Origin: Desulfomicrobium apsheronum
Lineage (GTDB): Bacteria > Desulfobacterota > Desulfovibrionia > Desulfovibrionales > Desulfomicrobiaceae
NCBI RefSeq assembly: GCF_900114115.1
Contig: NZ_FORX01000001.1
Span: forward strand, 186,001 to 250,000
Reading direction: 5' to 3'
Length of the DNA stretch: 64,000 bases
In this document: piece by piece, positions 39,980-48,311 of the stretch
Layout: every line of letters begins with the position of its first letter
Position numbering within the stretch: the first letter of the stretch is position 1
Made by a program: the position numbers and the translations under genes
The notes under the pieces: model-generated
The model's database searches: none
The model's input: only the letters and a program-made list of their open reading frames with translations
What the model was told of the DNA's origin: nothing

Positions 39980-41944
39980 ATGGAAATCAAGAAAAAAATC
40001 GAAATTCTCGCCCCGGCCGGTGATATTGACAGCTTTTTGGCCGCCATCGCCGCCGGCGCCGACGCCATCTATTGTGGGCTTAAAAATTTTTCCGCGCGCA
40101 TGGAGGCGGAGAATTTCTCTCTGACCGAGCTCGCGGCCCTGACGGAACTTGCCCATGCCAAGGGTATTCGTGTGCATGTGGCCATGAACAACCTGCTCAA
40201 GACCCCCGAGCTGGACCAGGCTGGCCGTCTCATTCACCGGCTGCAAACCCAGGTCGGGCCGGACGCGCTCATCGTGCAGGATCTCGGCCTGCCCGCCCTG
40301 GCCCGGCAGGCCGGGTTCAAGGGCGAGCTGCACCTCTCCACCCTGGCCAACGGCGGAACCATCGCCGGGCTGCCGCAGATCCTGGCGCTGGGCGTGGACC
40401 GGCTGGTGCTGCCCCGGGAGTTGTCCATCGACGAGATTAAGGCCGTCGCCGCCGGCTGTCCCGAGGGGTTGGGCCTTGAGGTGTTTGTGCATGGCGCGCT
40501 GTGCTATGCCGTCTCGGGCAGGTGCTACTGGTCGAGTTATCTGGGCGGCAAAAGCGGCCTGCGCGGCCGCTGCGTGCAGCCCTGTCGCCGTCAGTATCAG
40601 CAGAAGAGCCAGAAGACCTCGTTCTTCTCCTGTGACGACCTGTCCCTGGATGTGCTGGTGCGCCCCTTGAGCGGGGTGGACAAGGCCTGCTCCTGGAAGA
40701 TCGAGGGGCGCAAGAAGGGGCCCCATTACGTGTATTACACGGTCACGGCCTATCGCATGCTGCGTGACGCCGGCGATGATCCGGCCCAGCGCAAGGCGGC
40801 CCTCGGGCTTTTGGACATGGCGCTGGGGCGGCCGGCCTCGCACTATAATTTTCTTGGGCATCGGCCCAGCAACCCCATCGCCGACCGGGAGCAGACGGCT
40901 TCCGGGCACATGGTCGGCAAGGTCCAAGGCGGGTTCAAGGCCGCCTACGTCTCCCCGCGCGAGCCGCTCAAAAGCGGCGATCTGCTGCGCATCGGCTACG
41001 AGGATCAGGCCGGGCACCAGACCGTGAAAATCCGGCGCGACATCCCGAAGGGCGGCCGCCTGGAGCTGGCCAAGGGGCAGGGGCGCCCCGCTCCCCAGGG
41101 CGCTCCGGTCTTTCTGGTGGACCGCCGGGAGCGGGAGTTGCAAGCCCTGATCGCGGACCTGAAAAAAGATCTGGCTTTCGACCGCCCGACCAAGGAGTCA
41201 ACCTTTTCGCCGACCCTGCCCAGATCCGTTCGGCGCAAGGGCAAGCCGCGCGAGATGGACGTCTGGCGCAGCCTTCCGGCCAGGCTCGGCAATCAGAGCG
41301 AGCAGGCCGTATGGCTCACCCCCGGCGTGGAGCGGAACATCTCCCGCAATATTTTCGGGCGCATCTGGTGGTGGCTGCCGCCCGTGATCTGGCCCGGGGA
41401 GGAAAAGGCCTGGACCGAGTGCCTGGACAACATGACCCGCCTTGGAGCCCGGCAGTTCGTGCTGAACGCGCCCTGGCAGATGGGGCTTTTCGGCAAGCCC
41501 GAACGCCAGACCTTCTGGGCCGGGCCCATGTGCAACACGGCCAACCCGCTGGCCCTGGCGGAGCTTGCCCGCATGGGTTTTGCCGGGGCCTTTGTCAGCC
41601 CGGAACTCGATCGTCAGGGGTTTTTGGAATTGCCGGCCCTGTCGCCCTTGCCGCTCGGCATTCTGGTCAAGGGCATCCATCCGTTGTGCGTCTCGCGCAT
41701 CCGTTCGGAAAATCTGCGCGAACGCGAACCGTTCCAGAGTCCCAAGGGAGAGCAGTTCTGGTCAAGAACCTACGGCGGACTGGTCTGGACCTTCCCCAAT
41801 TGGGAAATCGATCTGAGTGAGAAATGGACGGAGTTGGAAAAGGCCGGATACGCCCTTTTGGCGCGTTTGCACGAGCCGGTGCCCGAGAAGGTCTCGATCA
41901 AGGAGCGCCAAGGGCTTTGGAACTGGGATTTGAAAATGCTGTAG
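39980..41944 (+). CDS. U32-family protein (RlhA/YhbU-like)
   Basis: A 654-residue member of peptidase family U32, now mostly linked to RNA hydroxylation (RlhA makes 5-hydroxycytidine in 23S rRNA) or tRNA modification (TrhP). The start IEILAPAGDIDSFLAAIAAGADAIYCG is typical. The Cys-rich signature EVFVHGALCYAVSGRC near residue 170 and GLRGRCVQPCRR follow; further cysteines may bind an Fe-S cluster. The C-terminal third is divergent. An intrinsic terminator follows the stop. Exact substrate is uncertain. Confidence 0.88.
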   Translation: MEIKKKIEILAPAGDIDSFLAAIAAGADAIYCGLKNFSARMEAENFSLTELAALTELAHAKGIRVHVAMNNLLKTPELDQAGRLIHRLQTQVGPDALIVQDLGLPALARQAGFKGELHLSTLANGGTIAGLPQILALGVDRLVLPRELSIDEIKAVAAGCPEGLGLEVFVHGALCYAVSGRCYWSSYLGGKSGLRGRCVQPCRRQYQQKSQKTSFFSCDDLSLDVLVRPLSGVDKACSWKIEGRKKGPHYVYYTVTAYRMLRDAGDDPAQRKAALGLLDMALGRPASHYNFLGHRPSNPIADREQTASGHMVGKVQGGFKAAYVSPREPLKSGDLLRIGYEDQAGHQTVKIRRDIPKGGRLELAKGQGRPAPQGAPVFLVDRRERELQALIADLKKDLAFDRPTKESTFSPTLPRSVRRKGKPREMDVWRSLPARLGNQSEQAVWLTPGVERNISRNIFGRIWWWLPPVIWPGEEKAWTECLDNMTRLGARQFVLNAPWQMGLFGKPERQTFWAGPMCNTANPLALAELARMGFAGAFVSPELDRQGFLELPALSPLPLGILVKGIHPLCVSRIRSENLREREPFQSPKGEQFWSRTYGGLVWTFPNWEIDLSEKWTELEKAGYALLARLHEPVPEKVSIKERQGLWNWDLKML

Positions 41945-41967
41945 TCATTTTTGCATGTCCGATACGG

Positions 41968-41999
41968 AGCAGGTCTGATTTGTCAGGCCTGCTTTTTTT
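41968..41999 (+). terminator. Intrinsic terminator after the U32-family gene
   Basis: AGCAGGTCTGA and TCAGGCCTGCT form an 11-bp stem (one G-U) with a TTTG loop followed by seven T residues. The following 42000-42180 stretch is A+T-rich and without a gene. Confidence 0.92.
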
Positions 42000-42195
42000 A
42001 TGCTTTTACGTAGTTGCGTGTCGTAATAAATGGTATGTGTTTGTTAAGATCATTCTTTGTTTTTCGTATACATAGTGAGATCCTGTATGTGTTTATGTCC
42101 ATGATGCTCACTTGTTTTGTACATTGATAAATCAATATTGTGGATTGGCGTGAATTTATGCATTGATCCTCCGAAATTCATAAGGAGGTTATTTG

Positions 42196-42480
42196 ATGAA
42201 GAAATTTTTGCATGTGATGATCTGCGTTTTGCTGCTGGGCTTTTTTGCCGCTCCGGGCTTTGCGCAGGACCTGGTCAACATCAACACCGCGACCGTACAG
42301 GAACTCACGAGCCTGCCCGGAATCGGGCCGGTGACCGCCGCCAAGATCGTTGAGTACCGGGAAGCCCACCCTTTCGCCACGGTGGAGGAGATTCAGGAAG
42401 TGAAGGGCATTGGCCCGGCCAAGTACGAGACCATCAAGGATCGTGTCACCGTAGGCCAAACGAAGGAGGCAAAAGAGTAG
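42196..42480 (+). CDS. Secreted ComEA-like helix-hairpin-helix protein
   Basis: A 94-residue protein with a signal peptide (KKFLHVMICVLLLGFFAAPGFAQ, cleavage near residue 24) and a ComEA-type helix-hairpin-helix pair: VNINTATVQELTSLPGIGP followed by VEEIQEVKGIGPAKYETI. Such proteins bind double-stranded DNA in the periplasm and help natural transformation in some bacteria. The ATG at 42196 follows a perfect AAGGAGG seven bases upstream. It stands alone between two terminators, so other competence genes must lie elsewhere. Confidence 0.93.
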   Translation: MKKFLHVMICVLLLGFFAAPGFAQDLVNINTATVQELTSLPGIGPVTAAKIVEYREAHPFATVEEIQEVKGIGPAKYETIKDRVTVGQTKEAKE

Positions 42481-42505
42481 TTCGGCTGGTTTTCATCCTC
42501 GCTTA

Positions 42506-42541
42506 AGCGGCTCCCCTCACACTGCGGGGAGTCGCTTTTTT
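42506..42541 (+). terminator. Intrinsic terminator after the ComEA-like gene
   Basis: AGCGGCTCCCC and GGGGAGTCGCT pair (one G-U) around a 9-nt loop, followed by TTTTTT. It marks the boundary before the accessory island. Confidence 0.9.
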
Positions 42542-42589
42542 GTCGCCTGCTTTCTTGCATATCGTTCAAAATGGCTGTACGAAAAGCCC

Positions 42590-43114
42590 ATGCTTTCGGA
42601 ACTATTTTCATCTAAAACGCGCATTCAATTGCTGCTCAAGCTGTTCCTCAATCCTGATGTATCCTGCTATCTCAGGGAGTTGGCAACGGAATTCGCCGTC
42701 TCTCCCAATGCCGTCAAGGAAGAACTCGATAGCCTGACCGAAGCCGGCTATCTGGAAAAAAACAAACAGGGCCGTTCCCTTTTTTTTCGCGCCAACACCA
42801 AGCACCCCATTTTTCCCGAACTGCACTCCATCGTCAAAAAGAGCCTCGGCATCGACCGGGTGGTCGAAGACGTCCGCCGGGACCTTGGCGACGTGCATGC
42901 GGTCTACATCCTTGACGACTACGCCCTGGGCAAGGACTCCGGCCTCATCGACCTTTTGATCGTCGGCGAGGTCAAGGCAGACAGGCTGGGCGAGTATGTG
43001 CGCTTGACCGAAGGCAAGATCCGAAGAAAGCTGAGAGTGATGGTGATTGGGGAGGATGAATTCGAGGATTCGAAGAAGACTTTTTTGGGGCGGCCGCATT
43101 GGAAGGTGGTTTAA
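42590..43114 (+). CDS. Winged-helix regulator with degenerate nucleotidyltransferase-like domain
   Basis: A 174-residue protein. Residues 1-75 form a winged helix (SSKTRIQLLLKLFLNPDVSC; LRELATEFAVSPNAVKEELD; GRSLFFRANTKHPIF). Residues 90-174 resemble a minimal nucleotidyltransferase in which the GS and D-x-D residues are lost (VYILDDYALGKDSGLIDLLI). I recall relatives at the start of surface-polysaccharide loci. Its position just before the HEPN/MNT genes and gmd fits a regulator of the island. The HEPN gene follows 13 bases after its stop. Function is inferred. Confidence 0.8.
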   Translation: MLSELFSSKTRIQLLLKLFLNPDVSCYLRELATEFAVSPNAVKEELDSLTEAGYLEKNKQGRSLFFRANTKHPIFPELHSIVKKSLGIDRVVEDVRRDLGDVHAVYILDDYALGKDSGLIDLLIVGEVKADRLGEYVRLTEGKIRRKLRVMVIGEDEFEDSKKTFLGRPHWKVV

Positions 43115-43127
43115 GCACGAGGTGATC

Positions 43128-43511
43128 ATGGGGAGCAAGTCTGATTTCTGGCTGATATCCGCTGAAAATGATTGGGAAGTTGCTGGTCATCTTTTTGAAA
43201 AAGGCGACTATTCCTACGCTCTGTTTTTCGGACATTTGACTTTGGAAAAGATGTTGAAGGCTTATTTTGTTCTGATCCATGGTGGAACACCACCGTTAAC
43301 GCACAGACTTGTCTTTCTGGCCGAGAAGAGCGGGTTGGCTCTGACCTGCGAGCAGCAGGAATTGCTTGAGACTGTGACCGATTTCAATCTTGAAGCTCGG
43401 TATCCAGATGAGAAGTTTTCCTTCAAAAAGAGATGCACGCGTGAATTTGCGCTTCACTATCTGGATTTTATCAGGGAGATGAAAGCATGGATTGCCAAAA
43501 AGATTGCATAA
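43128..43511 (+). CDS. HEPN-domain protein (toxin-like), pair 1
   Basis: A 127-residue all-alpha HEPN protein: FWLISAENDWEVAGHLFEKGDYSYALFF is the typical first helix pair, followed by LTLEKMLKAYFVL, THRLVFLAEKSGL and NLEARYPDEKFSF. It is the PF05168-like type, without the RX4HXY motif of HepT. HEPN proteins are often RNases or modification targets held by a neighbouring MNT protein. The ATG at 43128 follows GAGGTGA. Its 3' end overlaps the MNT gene by 25 nt, so translation is coupled. Confidence 0.87.
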   Translation: MGSKSDFWLISAENDWEVAGHLFEKGDYSYALFFGHLTLEKMLKAYFVLIHGGTPPLTHRLVFLAEKSGLALTCEQQELLETVTDFNLEARYPDEKFSFKKRCTREFALHYLDFIREMKAWIAKKIA

Positions 43512-43804
43512 TTCAGGATGTTCGGAAATATATTGCCGTTCTTCGTGAAAACGGAATTTCCGTGGATAAGGCGCTTCTTTTTGGATCTTGGGCCAGAGGC
43601 ACTGCAAGGGAAGAAAGCGACGTGGATGTGGCTTTGGTTTCGCCATTTTTTACAGGCGATCGATTCATGGACCGACGTAAAATTGTTCCGCTTCGCAGAA
43701 AGATTAATAATAATATTGAGCCAATTCCATTCAGCCCCGAGGATTTTGCCGCTGGGGGCACGCTTGTGGAAGAGATCAGACTGCATGGCGAGGAAATTGT
43801 GTAA
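43487..43804 (+). CDS. MNT-type minimal nucleotidyltransferase, pair 1
   Basis: A 105-residue minimal nucleotidyltransferase with the complete catalytic pattern GS-x10-DxD (GSWARGTAREESDVDVALV, near residues 33-51). MNT proteins act as antitoxins to HEPN partners, in MntA/HepT by adding AMP groups. Here the toxin-like gene comes first, the reverse of pairs 2 and 3. It starts inside the HEPN gene. The third catalytic carboxylate may lie in IEPIPFSPEDF. Confidence 0.87.
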   Translation: MDCQKDCIIQDVRKYIAVLRENGISVDKALLFGSWARGTAREESDVDVALVSPFFTGDRFMDRRKIVPLRRKINNNIEPIPFSPEDFAAGGTLVEEIRLHGEEIV

Positions 43805-43868
43805 TAATTTCACAAAGACCGATTGAGTTCGCGAGGTTTTTGAGGCTGAGGTCGTAAAGGATATTTAG

Positions 43869-44285
43869 GTGAAAAAGAGAGTTGATGCAGGGATGAACAG
43901 CCTAAGTGAGGAATTGATCGATACCTTGAAGCGTATCGAATCCATCGCCTTGGGCAGCTTCACGATCGATGCCATGTATCTCTACGGCTCCCGGGCCAGG
44001 GGCGCGGCTCGTCCAGACAGTGATTGGGATGTTGGAGTCCTGTTTTCCGATTATCTTGCCGATCCGGTCGAAAGGGCTCTGCGCCCGCAAGAGCTGGAGG
44101 CCCTGCTGGAACGCGAATTGAAGATGTATGGCCTGATGTCCGTCGTGGACATAGAGAATGTGCCGCCGCCCCTGCAATGGAACATCATCAATGGCCGCAG
44201 ATTTTTTGACCGGGGAGTCCCGAGAGTGCGTAGAGTCGAAGGGGCGATCACCTCGCGTATCGAAAAGGATTACAGCCATGCGTGA
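43869..44285 (+). CDS. MntA-like nucleotidyltransferase antitoxin, pair 2
   Basis: A 138-residue MNT protein with intact GS-x10-DxD (GSRARGAARPDSDWDVGVLF, near residues 40-59) and LMSVVDIENVPPPLQW further on. It probably inactivates the HepT-like toxin encoded next by AMPylation, as shown for type VII MntA/HepT systems. The GTG at 43869 has AAAGGA seven bases upstream and was chosen; an ATG at 43893 is an alternative. Its 3' end overlaps the HEPN gene by 8 nt. Confidence 0.87.
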   Translation: MKKRVDAGMNSLSEELIDTLKRIESIALGSFTIDAMYLYGSRARGAARPDSDWDVGVLFSDYLADPVERALRPQELEALLERELKMYGLMSVVDIENVPPPLQWNIINGRRFFDRGVPRVRRVEGAITSRIEKDYSHA

Positions 44286-44712
44286 TGAATTGTACGAACA
44301 CGAGCTGCTTGGCAATGCCAGGCGGATGACGAGGATTCTTAACAGTTTTCACGATTCGTCGGAGTCGGTTTCGGAAACGGACAACCTGGCGATTCAGCGG
44401 GCGCTGCAGATTCTTGTGGAGTCGGTCATCGGCATGTCGCGATATGTGGCCGAGACAGCTTTGGGAATCCGGGTGGCAAAGAGCCGGGAGAGCCTGGATG
44501 AATTACGGCGCATGGGCGTGTTGGACCACGATACCCATGCGAGGTTGCTGAGGATCGTGGGCTTTCGAAACATCCTGGTGCACGATTATCTTAACATCGA
44601 CGACGTTGTGGTCAGCGCCATTGTGAAGAAGCGGGAATACGCTTTTCTTATGGACGTGTTGGCAATGTTGACAGCATATCTGGACTCAGGGGATGATTCT
44701 GCGGGTTTATGA
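44278..44712 (+). CDS. HepT-like HEPN/DUF86 toxin, pair 2
   Basis: A 144-residue DUF86-type HEPN protein. The RNase motif RX4HXY is intact: Arg97, His102 and Tyr104 in FRNILVHDY. Tyr104 is the residue that MntA AMPylates in the characterised type VII system. LQILVESVIGMSRYVAE is the conserved central helix. The gene overlaps mntA by 8 nt. The next gene, gmd, starts 87 nt later in A+T-rich sequence. Confidence 0.9.
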   Translation: MRDELYEHELLGNARRMTRILNSFHDSSESVSETDNLAIQRALQILVESVIGMSRYVAETALGIRVAKSRESLDELRRMGVLDHDTHARLLRIVGFRNILVHDYLNIDDVVVSAIVKKREYAFLMDVLAMLTAYLDSGDDSAGL

Positions 44713-44799
44713 TTTTCTTTGTGTCGTTGGAGTATATCTATTTGAGACTATTAGGTTTTCGCGGATTTCAGAACCTGAGATAAAAGCAGAGAAAAAGAC

Positions 44800-45918
44800 A
44801 TGCATAAAAACGAATCGGAGCGGGCGGGTGCACCAAAGAAAGCCCTCATCACAGGCATCACTGGCCAGGACGGAGCCTATCTGGCTGAGTTTCTGCTGGC
44901 CAAGGGATACGAGGTCCATGGCATCAAGCGCCGAGCTTCGCTTTTCAATACGGATCGGGTAGACCACCTCTATCAGGATCCGCACGAGCAGGGTCGCAGG
45001 TTTTTTCTGCATTACGGCGATCTGGCCGATGCCTCGAATTTGATCCGGATAATCCAGCAGGTCCAGCCTGACGAGATTTACAATCTGGCTGCCCAGTCTC
45101 ATGTGCAGGTTTCCTTTGAAACTCCGGAATACACGGCCAATGTCGACGCCCTGGGGGCGCTGCGCATGCTGGAGGCCATCCGTATTTTGGGGCTGGAGAA
45201 GAAGACGCGTTTTTATCAGGCCTCCACATCGGAGCTCTACGGTCTGGTGCAGGAAGTCCCCCAGACCGAGAAGACTCCCTTTTATCCGCGTTCGCCGTAC
45301 GCCTGCGCCAAACTCTATGCTTACTGGATCACGGTCAATTACCGTGAAGCGTACGGCATGTATGCCTGCAACGGCATCCTCTTCAACCACGAGTCCCCCC
45401 TGCGCGGCGAGACCTTCGTCACCCGCAAGATCACCCGGGCCATGGCCAGAATTTACCTCGGCCTGCAGGACTGCCTGTATCTTGGGAACCTGAATGCCCT
45501 GCGCGACTGGGGTCATGCCAAGGACTATGTGGAGATGCAGTGGCTCATGCTGCAGCAGGAGACTCCGGATGATTACGTCATCGCCACGGGCGAGCAGCAT
45601 TCCGTACGCGACTTCGTGCAGGCGGCGGCCAGGGAACTTGGCATGACCATCGAATTTTCCGGCGAAGGCGTGGATGAGAAGGGCGTGAATCCGGCCAATG
45701 GCAAGACCATTGTGGCCGTGGACTCGCGCTATTTCAGACCCACCGAGGTGGAGACCCTGCTTGGCGACCCGTCCAAGGGAAAGGAGAAGCTCGGCTGGAA
45801 GCCGAAGATCAGCTTCCGGGAGCTGGTCGCCGAAATGGTGCGCGCGGACTTGGAAGAGGCCAAGAAGGAAGAACTGTGCGTGCGGGCGGGATTTTGCGTC
45901 AATACTCCGCAGGAGTGA
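44800..45918 (+). CDS. gmd: GDP-mannose 4,6-dehydratase
   Basis: First step from GDP-mannose to GDP-L-fucose and other GDP-6-deoxysugars. The 372-residue SDR protein has the NAD(P) motif [16 protein letters not shown] near residues 18-33, [16 protein letters not shown], the active-site STSELYG, and the catalytic Tyr-x3-Lys in [13 protein letters not shown]. Length and motifs are normal. It lies between MNT/HEPN pair 2 and a repeat element, apart from its usual partner fcl, from which it is separated by about 530 nt of repeat and remnant sequence. Confidence 0.96.
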   Translation: MHKNESERAGAPKKALITGITGQDGAYLAEFLLAKGYEVHGIKRRASLFNTDRVDHLYQDPHEQGRRFFLHYGDLADASNLIRIIQQVQPDEIYNLAAQSHVQVSFETPEYTANVDALGALRMLEAIRILGLEKKTRFYQASTSELYGLVQEVPQTEKTPFYPRSPYACAKLYAYWITVNYREAYGMYACNGILFNHESPLRGETFVTRKITRAMARIYLGLQDCLYLGNLNALRDWGHAKDYVEMQWLMLQQETPDDYVIATGEQHSVRDFVQAAARELGMTIEFSGEGVDEKGVNPANGKTIVAVDSRYFRPTEVETLLGDPSKGKEKLGWKPKISFRELVAEMVRADLEEAKKEELCVRAGFCVNTPQE

Positions 45919-45921
45919 AGC

Positions 45922-46042
45922 GGCTGTTGAAAAAGGCCCGTTTGCTGCGTTGCTGCGGCGAAAATGGAGTCTTCATGTAGGCAACTACACTTCGGCTCCC
46001 CCTTTCACCTTGCGCCTTGCCCTCGAACCTTTTTGAACAGCC
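45922..46042. repeat. MITE-like 121-bp hairpin element
   Basis: GGCTGTTGAAAAAGG at 45922-45936 and CCTTTTTGAACAGCC at 46028-46042 are terminal inverted repeats (14 of 15 match). Internal sequence is also partly self-complementary around GTAGGCAACTAC, so the whole can fold into a long hairpin. It encodes nothing. A fragment of the same end occurs near 21214. It sits between gmd and fcl. Confidence 0.8.
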
Positions 46043-46133
46043 TTAGTGGCAAATGATATAATGGGGATAACATTAAGAAGGCTGCGGATGAGCGGGCTCA
46101 GAAATGGCCATGGCGTGGCGCACGGGCAGTGTG

Positions 46134-46160
46134 TCATTCCCGCGAAGGCGGGAATCCGTG
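46134..46160. repeat. REP-like short palindrome, third copy
   Basis: A 27-nt unit beginning TCATTCCCGCGAAGGCGGGA matches the two copies at 21274-21361; the stem change (ATTCCCGC with GCGGGAAT) is compensated on both arms, which supports selection for the hairpin. Confidence 0.75.
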
Positions 46161-46193
46161 CCTTAAATTCCGAGAGTCTTCGACCACCCAGGC

Positions 46194-46409
46194 AAGTCAC
46201 AGCCAGAGTCGTTGGAAAACGGTGTGCTGCGAATTCTGACGGAAAGGCCCACAGGCAAGGCCGAGATTTCAGCTCGGCTTGGGCAGAAGAGAGTATCGGG
46301 GCAGCTCAACAAAGTGGTGCGTGCTTTGCTCGAATCTGGAATGATAGAGTGCACCATCCCCGAGAAGCCCAAGAGTCGCTTGCAAAAATATCGAATCAGG
46401 CCAGTATGA
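46194..46409 (+). pseudogene. C-terminal remnant of an AlbA_2/RecG-like ATP-binding protein
   Basis: The frame encodes a winged-helix tail ending ESGMIECTIPEKPKSRLQKY, characteristic of the C-terminus of large putative transcriptional regulators with a divergent AAA_4/AlbA_2 domain. Nothing of the N-terminal ATP-binding domain remains upstream, where repeats lie instead. An open frame of 65 codons starts at a TTG at 46212, but no ribosome-binding site supports it. Most likely a leftover of a deleted gene, marking this as a recombination-prone spot between gmd and fcl. Confidence 0.6.
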
Positions 46410-46446
46410 TAGTGAAAAATGGACAGCGCGTAACGATGACAAACAT

Positions 46447-47445
46447 ATGAACAAGACAGACAAAATCCTCGTGGTCGGAGCGGCCGGCATGGTCGGCAGC
46501 GCCTTGGTGCGTGCCCTTCTGGACCAAGGCTACGAAAATATCCTTGGCTCCATCAACCGCAAGGTGCCGGATTTCGGCCCCACTGCCTCAAGCCGCGTGC
46601 GTCTGGAGTCGCTTGATCTCATGGATCAGGCCGCGGTGAGTGCATTTTTCGAAAAGGAACGGCCAAGCCACGTCTTCCTGGCCGCTGCCAAGGTCGGCGG
46701 CATCCAAGCCAATAATACGTACCCGGCGGATTTCATCCACGCAAACCTGGCCATCCAGACCAACGTCATCCACAGCGCCTATCAGACTGGCGTGCAACGC
46801 CTCCTTTTCCTGGGCTCAAGCTGCATCTATCCTCGGGATTGTCCGCAGCCCATCCGCGAATCCTATCTGTTGACCGGCCCCCTGGAGCCCACTAACCGTC
46901 CCTACGCCGTGGCCAAGATCGCGGGTATCGAGATGTGCTGGGCCTACAACCGCCAGTACGGCACCAGATATCTGGCCGTCATGCCCACCAACCTCTACGG
47001 CCCGGGCGACAACTACGACCTGCAAACCAGCCACGTCCTGCCCGCCCTGATCCGTAAAGCGCATGAAGCGAAGGTGCGGGGTGACAGGAGTTTTACAGTC
47101 TGGGGCACGGGATCGCCGCGTCGTGAATTTCTCTACAGCGACGACCTCGCAGGTGCGTGCGTGTTTCTGATGGGTGAGGCTGGGAATGCCGAAGCGCTAT
47201 TTAACGAGACCGAACCGCCTTTGGTCAATATCGGGTGTGGCGAGGATGTTACCATCGCCGAACTTGCGGGCATGGTGGCGGAGGTTGTTGGTTTTAAGGG
47301 TGAGATTGTGTTTGACGAGAGCAAGCCGGATGGGACGCCGCAGAAGCTCCTCGATGTGTCGAGGATCAGCGGCATGGGTTGGCGGCCGGGTGTTATTTTG
47401 CCTGAGGGGATTGGGCTCGCGTATGGGGATTTTTTCAGGGATTGA
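46447..47445 (+). CDS. fcl: GDP-L-fucose synthase
   Basis: Epimerises and reduces GDP-4-keto-6-deoxymannose, the Gmd product, to GDP-L-fucose. The 332-residue SDR protein has VVGAAGMVGSAL with the G-x2-G-x2-G motif at residues 11-17, VFLAAAKVGGIQANNT, GSSCIYP and the catalytic Tyr-x3-Lys in RPYAVAKIAG. C-terminal features are normal. With gmd it implies that the island's glycan contains fucose or a related GDP-linked deoxysugar. An MNT/HEPN pair begins within a few bases of its stop. Confidence 0.95.
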   Translation: MNKTDKILVVGAAGMVGSALVRALLDQGYENILGSINRKVPDFGPTASSRVRLESLDLMDQAAVSAFFEKERPSHVFLAAAKVGGIQANNTYPADFIHANLAIQTNVIHSAYQTGVQRLLFLGSSCIYPRDCPQPIRESYLLTGPLEPTNRPYAVAKIAGIEMCWAYNRQYGTRYLAVMPTNLYGPGDNYDLQTSHVLPALIRKAHEAKVRGDRSFTVWGTGSPRREFLYSDDLAGACVFLMGEAGNAEALFNETEPPLVNIGCGEDVTIAELAGMVAEVVGFKGEIVFDESKPDGTPQKLLDVSRISGMGWRPGVILPEGIGLAYGDFFRD

Positions 47446-47468
47446 AAATGGGTGCGGGAGCATTCGCA

Positions 47469-47867
47469 ATGAAAACAGAGGACATGTTGCATACGATCAG
47501 GCAAACCCTGACAGACCCGGATATTCGGCTGGCCATTTTATTCGGCTCGCAGACATCCGGGAAAACCCATGCAGGTTCGGATGCAGACGTGGCTTTGGCC
47601 TTGAACGTTGAGATGTCACCATATCGCCGTGGTGATTTAAGCGCCCGCTTATCGGAAGCGCTGGGGTGCGAGGTCGATGTGGCCGATTTGCGTACTGCGC
47701 AGGGGGAATTTCTGGCGCAGATTATCCTGGGCGGGGAAGTCGCGGTGAAGCGGGATACTTCCCTTCTGGCTGAACTGGCCATTCGGGCGATGGCGTACCG
47801 GGAAGATATGCGGCCAATGCTGCTCCGGGCGCTCAAGGACAAGGTGAGGAGAAGCCTGAATGGATGA
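47469..47867 (+). CDS. MntA-like nucleotidyltransferase antitoxin, pair 3
   Basis: A 132-residue MNT protein with intact GS-x10-DxD (GSQTSGKTHAGSDADVAL, near residues 27-44) and CEVDVADLRTAQGEFLAQII, the third-carboxylate region typical of MntA. The ATG at 47469 follows CGGGAG; an ATG at 47448 directly after the fcl stop is an alternative. The 3' end overlaps the HEPN gene by 8 nt. It is probably cotranscribed with fcl. Confidence 0.87.
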   Translation: MKTEDMLHTIRQTLTDPDIRLAILFGSQTSGKTHAGSDADVALALNVEMSPYRRGDLSARLSEALGCEVDVADLRTAQGEFLAQIILGGEVAVKRDTSLLAELAIRAMAYREDMRPMLLRALKDKVRRSLNG

Positions 47868-48291
47868 AATGCTCATTTTTCGAAAAATGGAATCCCTTGG
47901 CAGATGCGTGGACAGAATCCGTTCCAAGCGTGGGTTCACGCATGAAGAACTGCTTCGCAATTATGATCTGCAGGATATCTTGAGCGTGAACCTCCAACGC
48001 GCGGTGCAACTGAGTGTAGACATCGCCTTGCACATACTCTCCGATTTCTCCGGAACGCTACCAGACATGATGGGGGAGACCTTCATCGCGTTACGCGAAC
48101 ACGGAGTCATTTCAGAAAATACGGCAAACGCCCTTCGCAGAAGCGTCGGCCTGCGTAATGTGGCCGTGCACGATTATGTCGCCGTGAATTGGCAGATTGT
48201 TCATGATGTCGTTGAGCGACATGTGGAAATTTTTGCGGAGTATATGCGCGAAGTTGAGGGGTGGCTCGCCGGGAACGGTGCGAGGAAGTGA
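47860..48291 (+). CDS. HepT-like HEPN/DUF86 toxin, pair 3
   Basis: A 143-residue DUF86-type HEPN protein. The RX4HXY motif is intact with Arg99, His104 and Tyr106 in LRNVAVHDY. QDILSVNLQRAVQLSVDIALHIL is the conserved first helix pair. It overlaps the upstream mntA-like gene by 8 nt, the same overlap as pair 2, although the two HEPN sequences differ clearly. A decayed MNT gene follows. Confidence 0.9.
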   Translation: MDEMLIFRKMESLGRCVDRIRSKRGFTHEELLRNYDLQDILSVNLQRAVQLSVDIALHILSDFSGTLPDMMGETFIALREHGVISENTANALRRSVGLRNVAVHDYVAVNWQIVHDVVERHVEIFAEYMREVEGWLAGNGARK

Positions 48292-48311
48292 ACCTGCCGC
48301 AAGGAGAGGGC

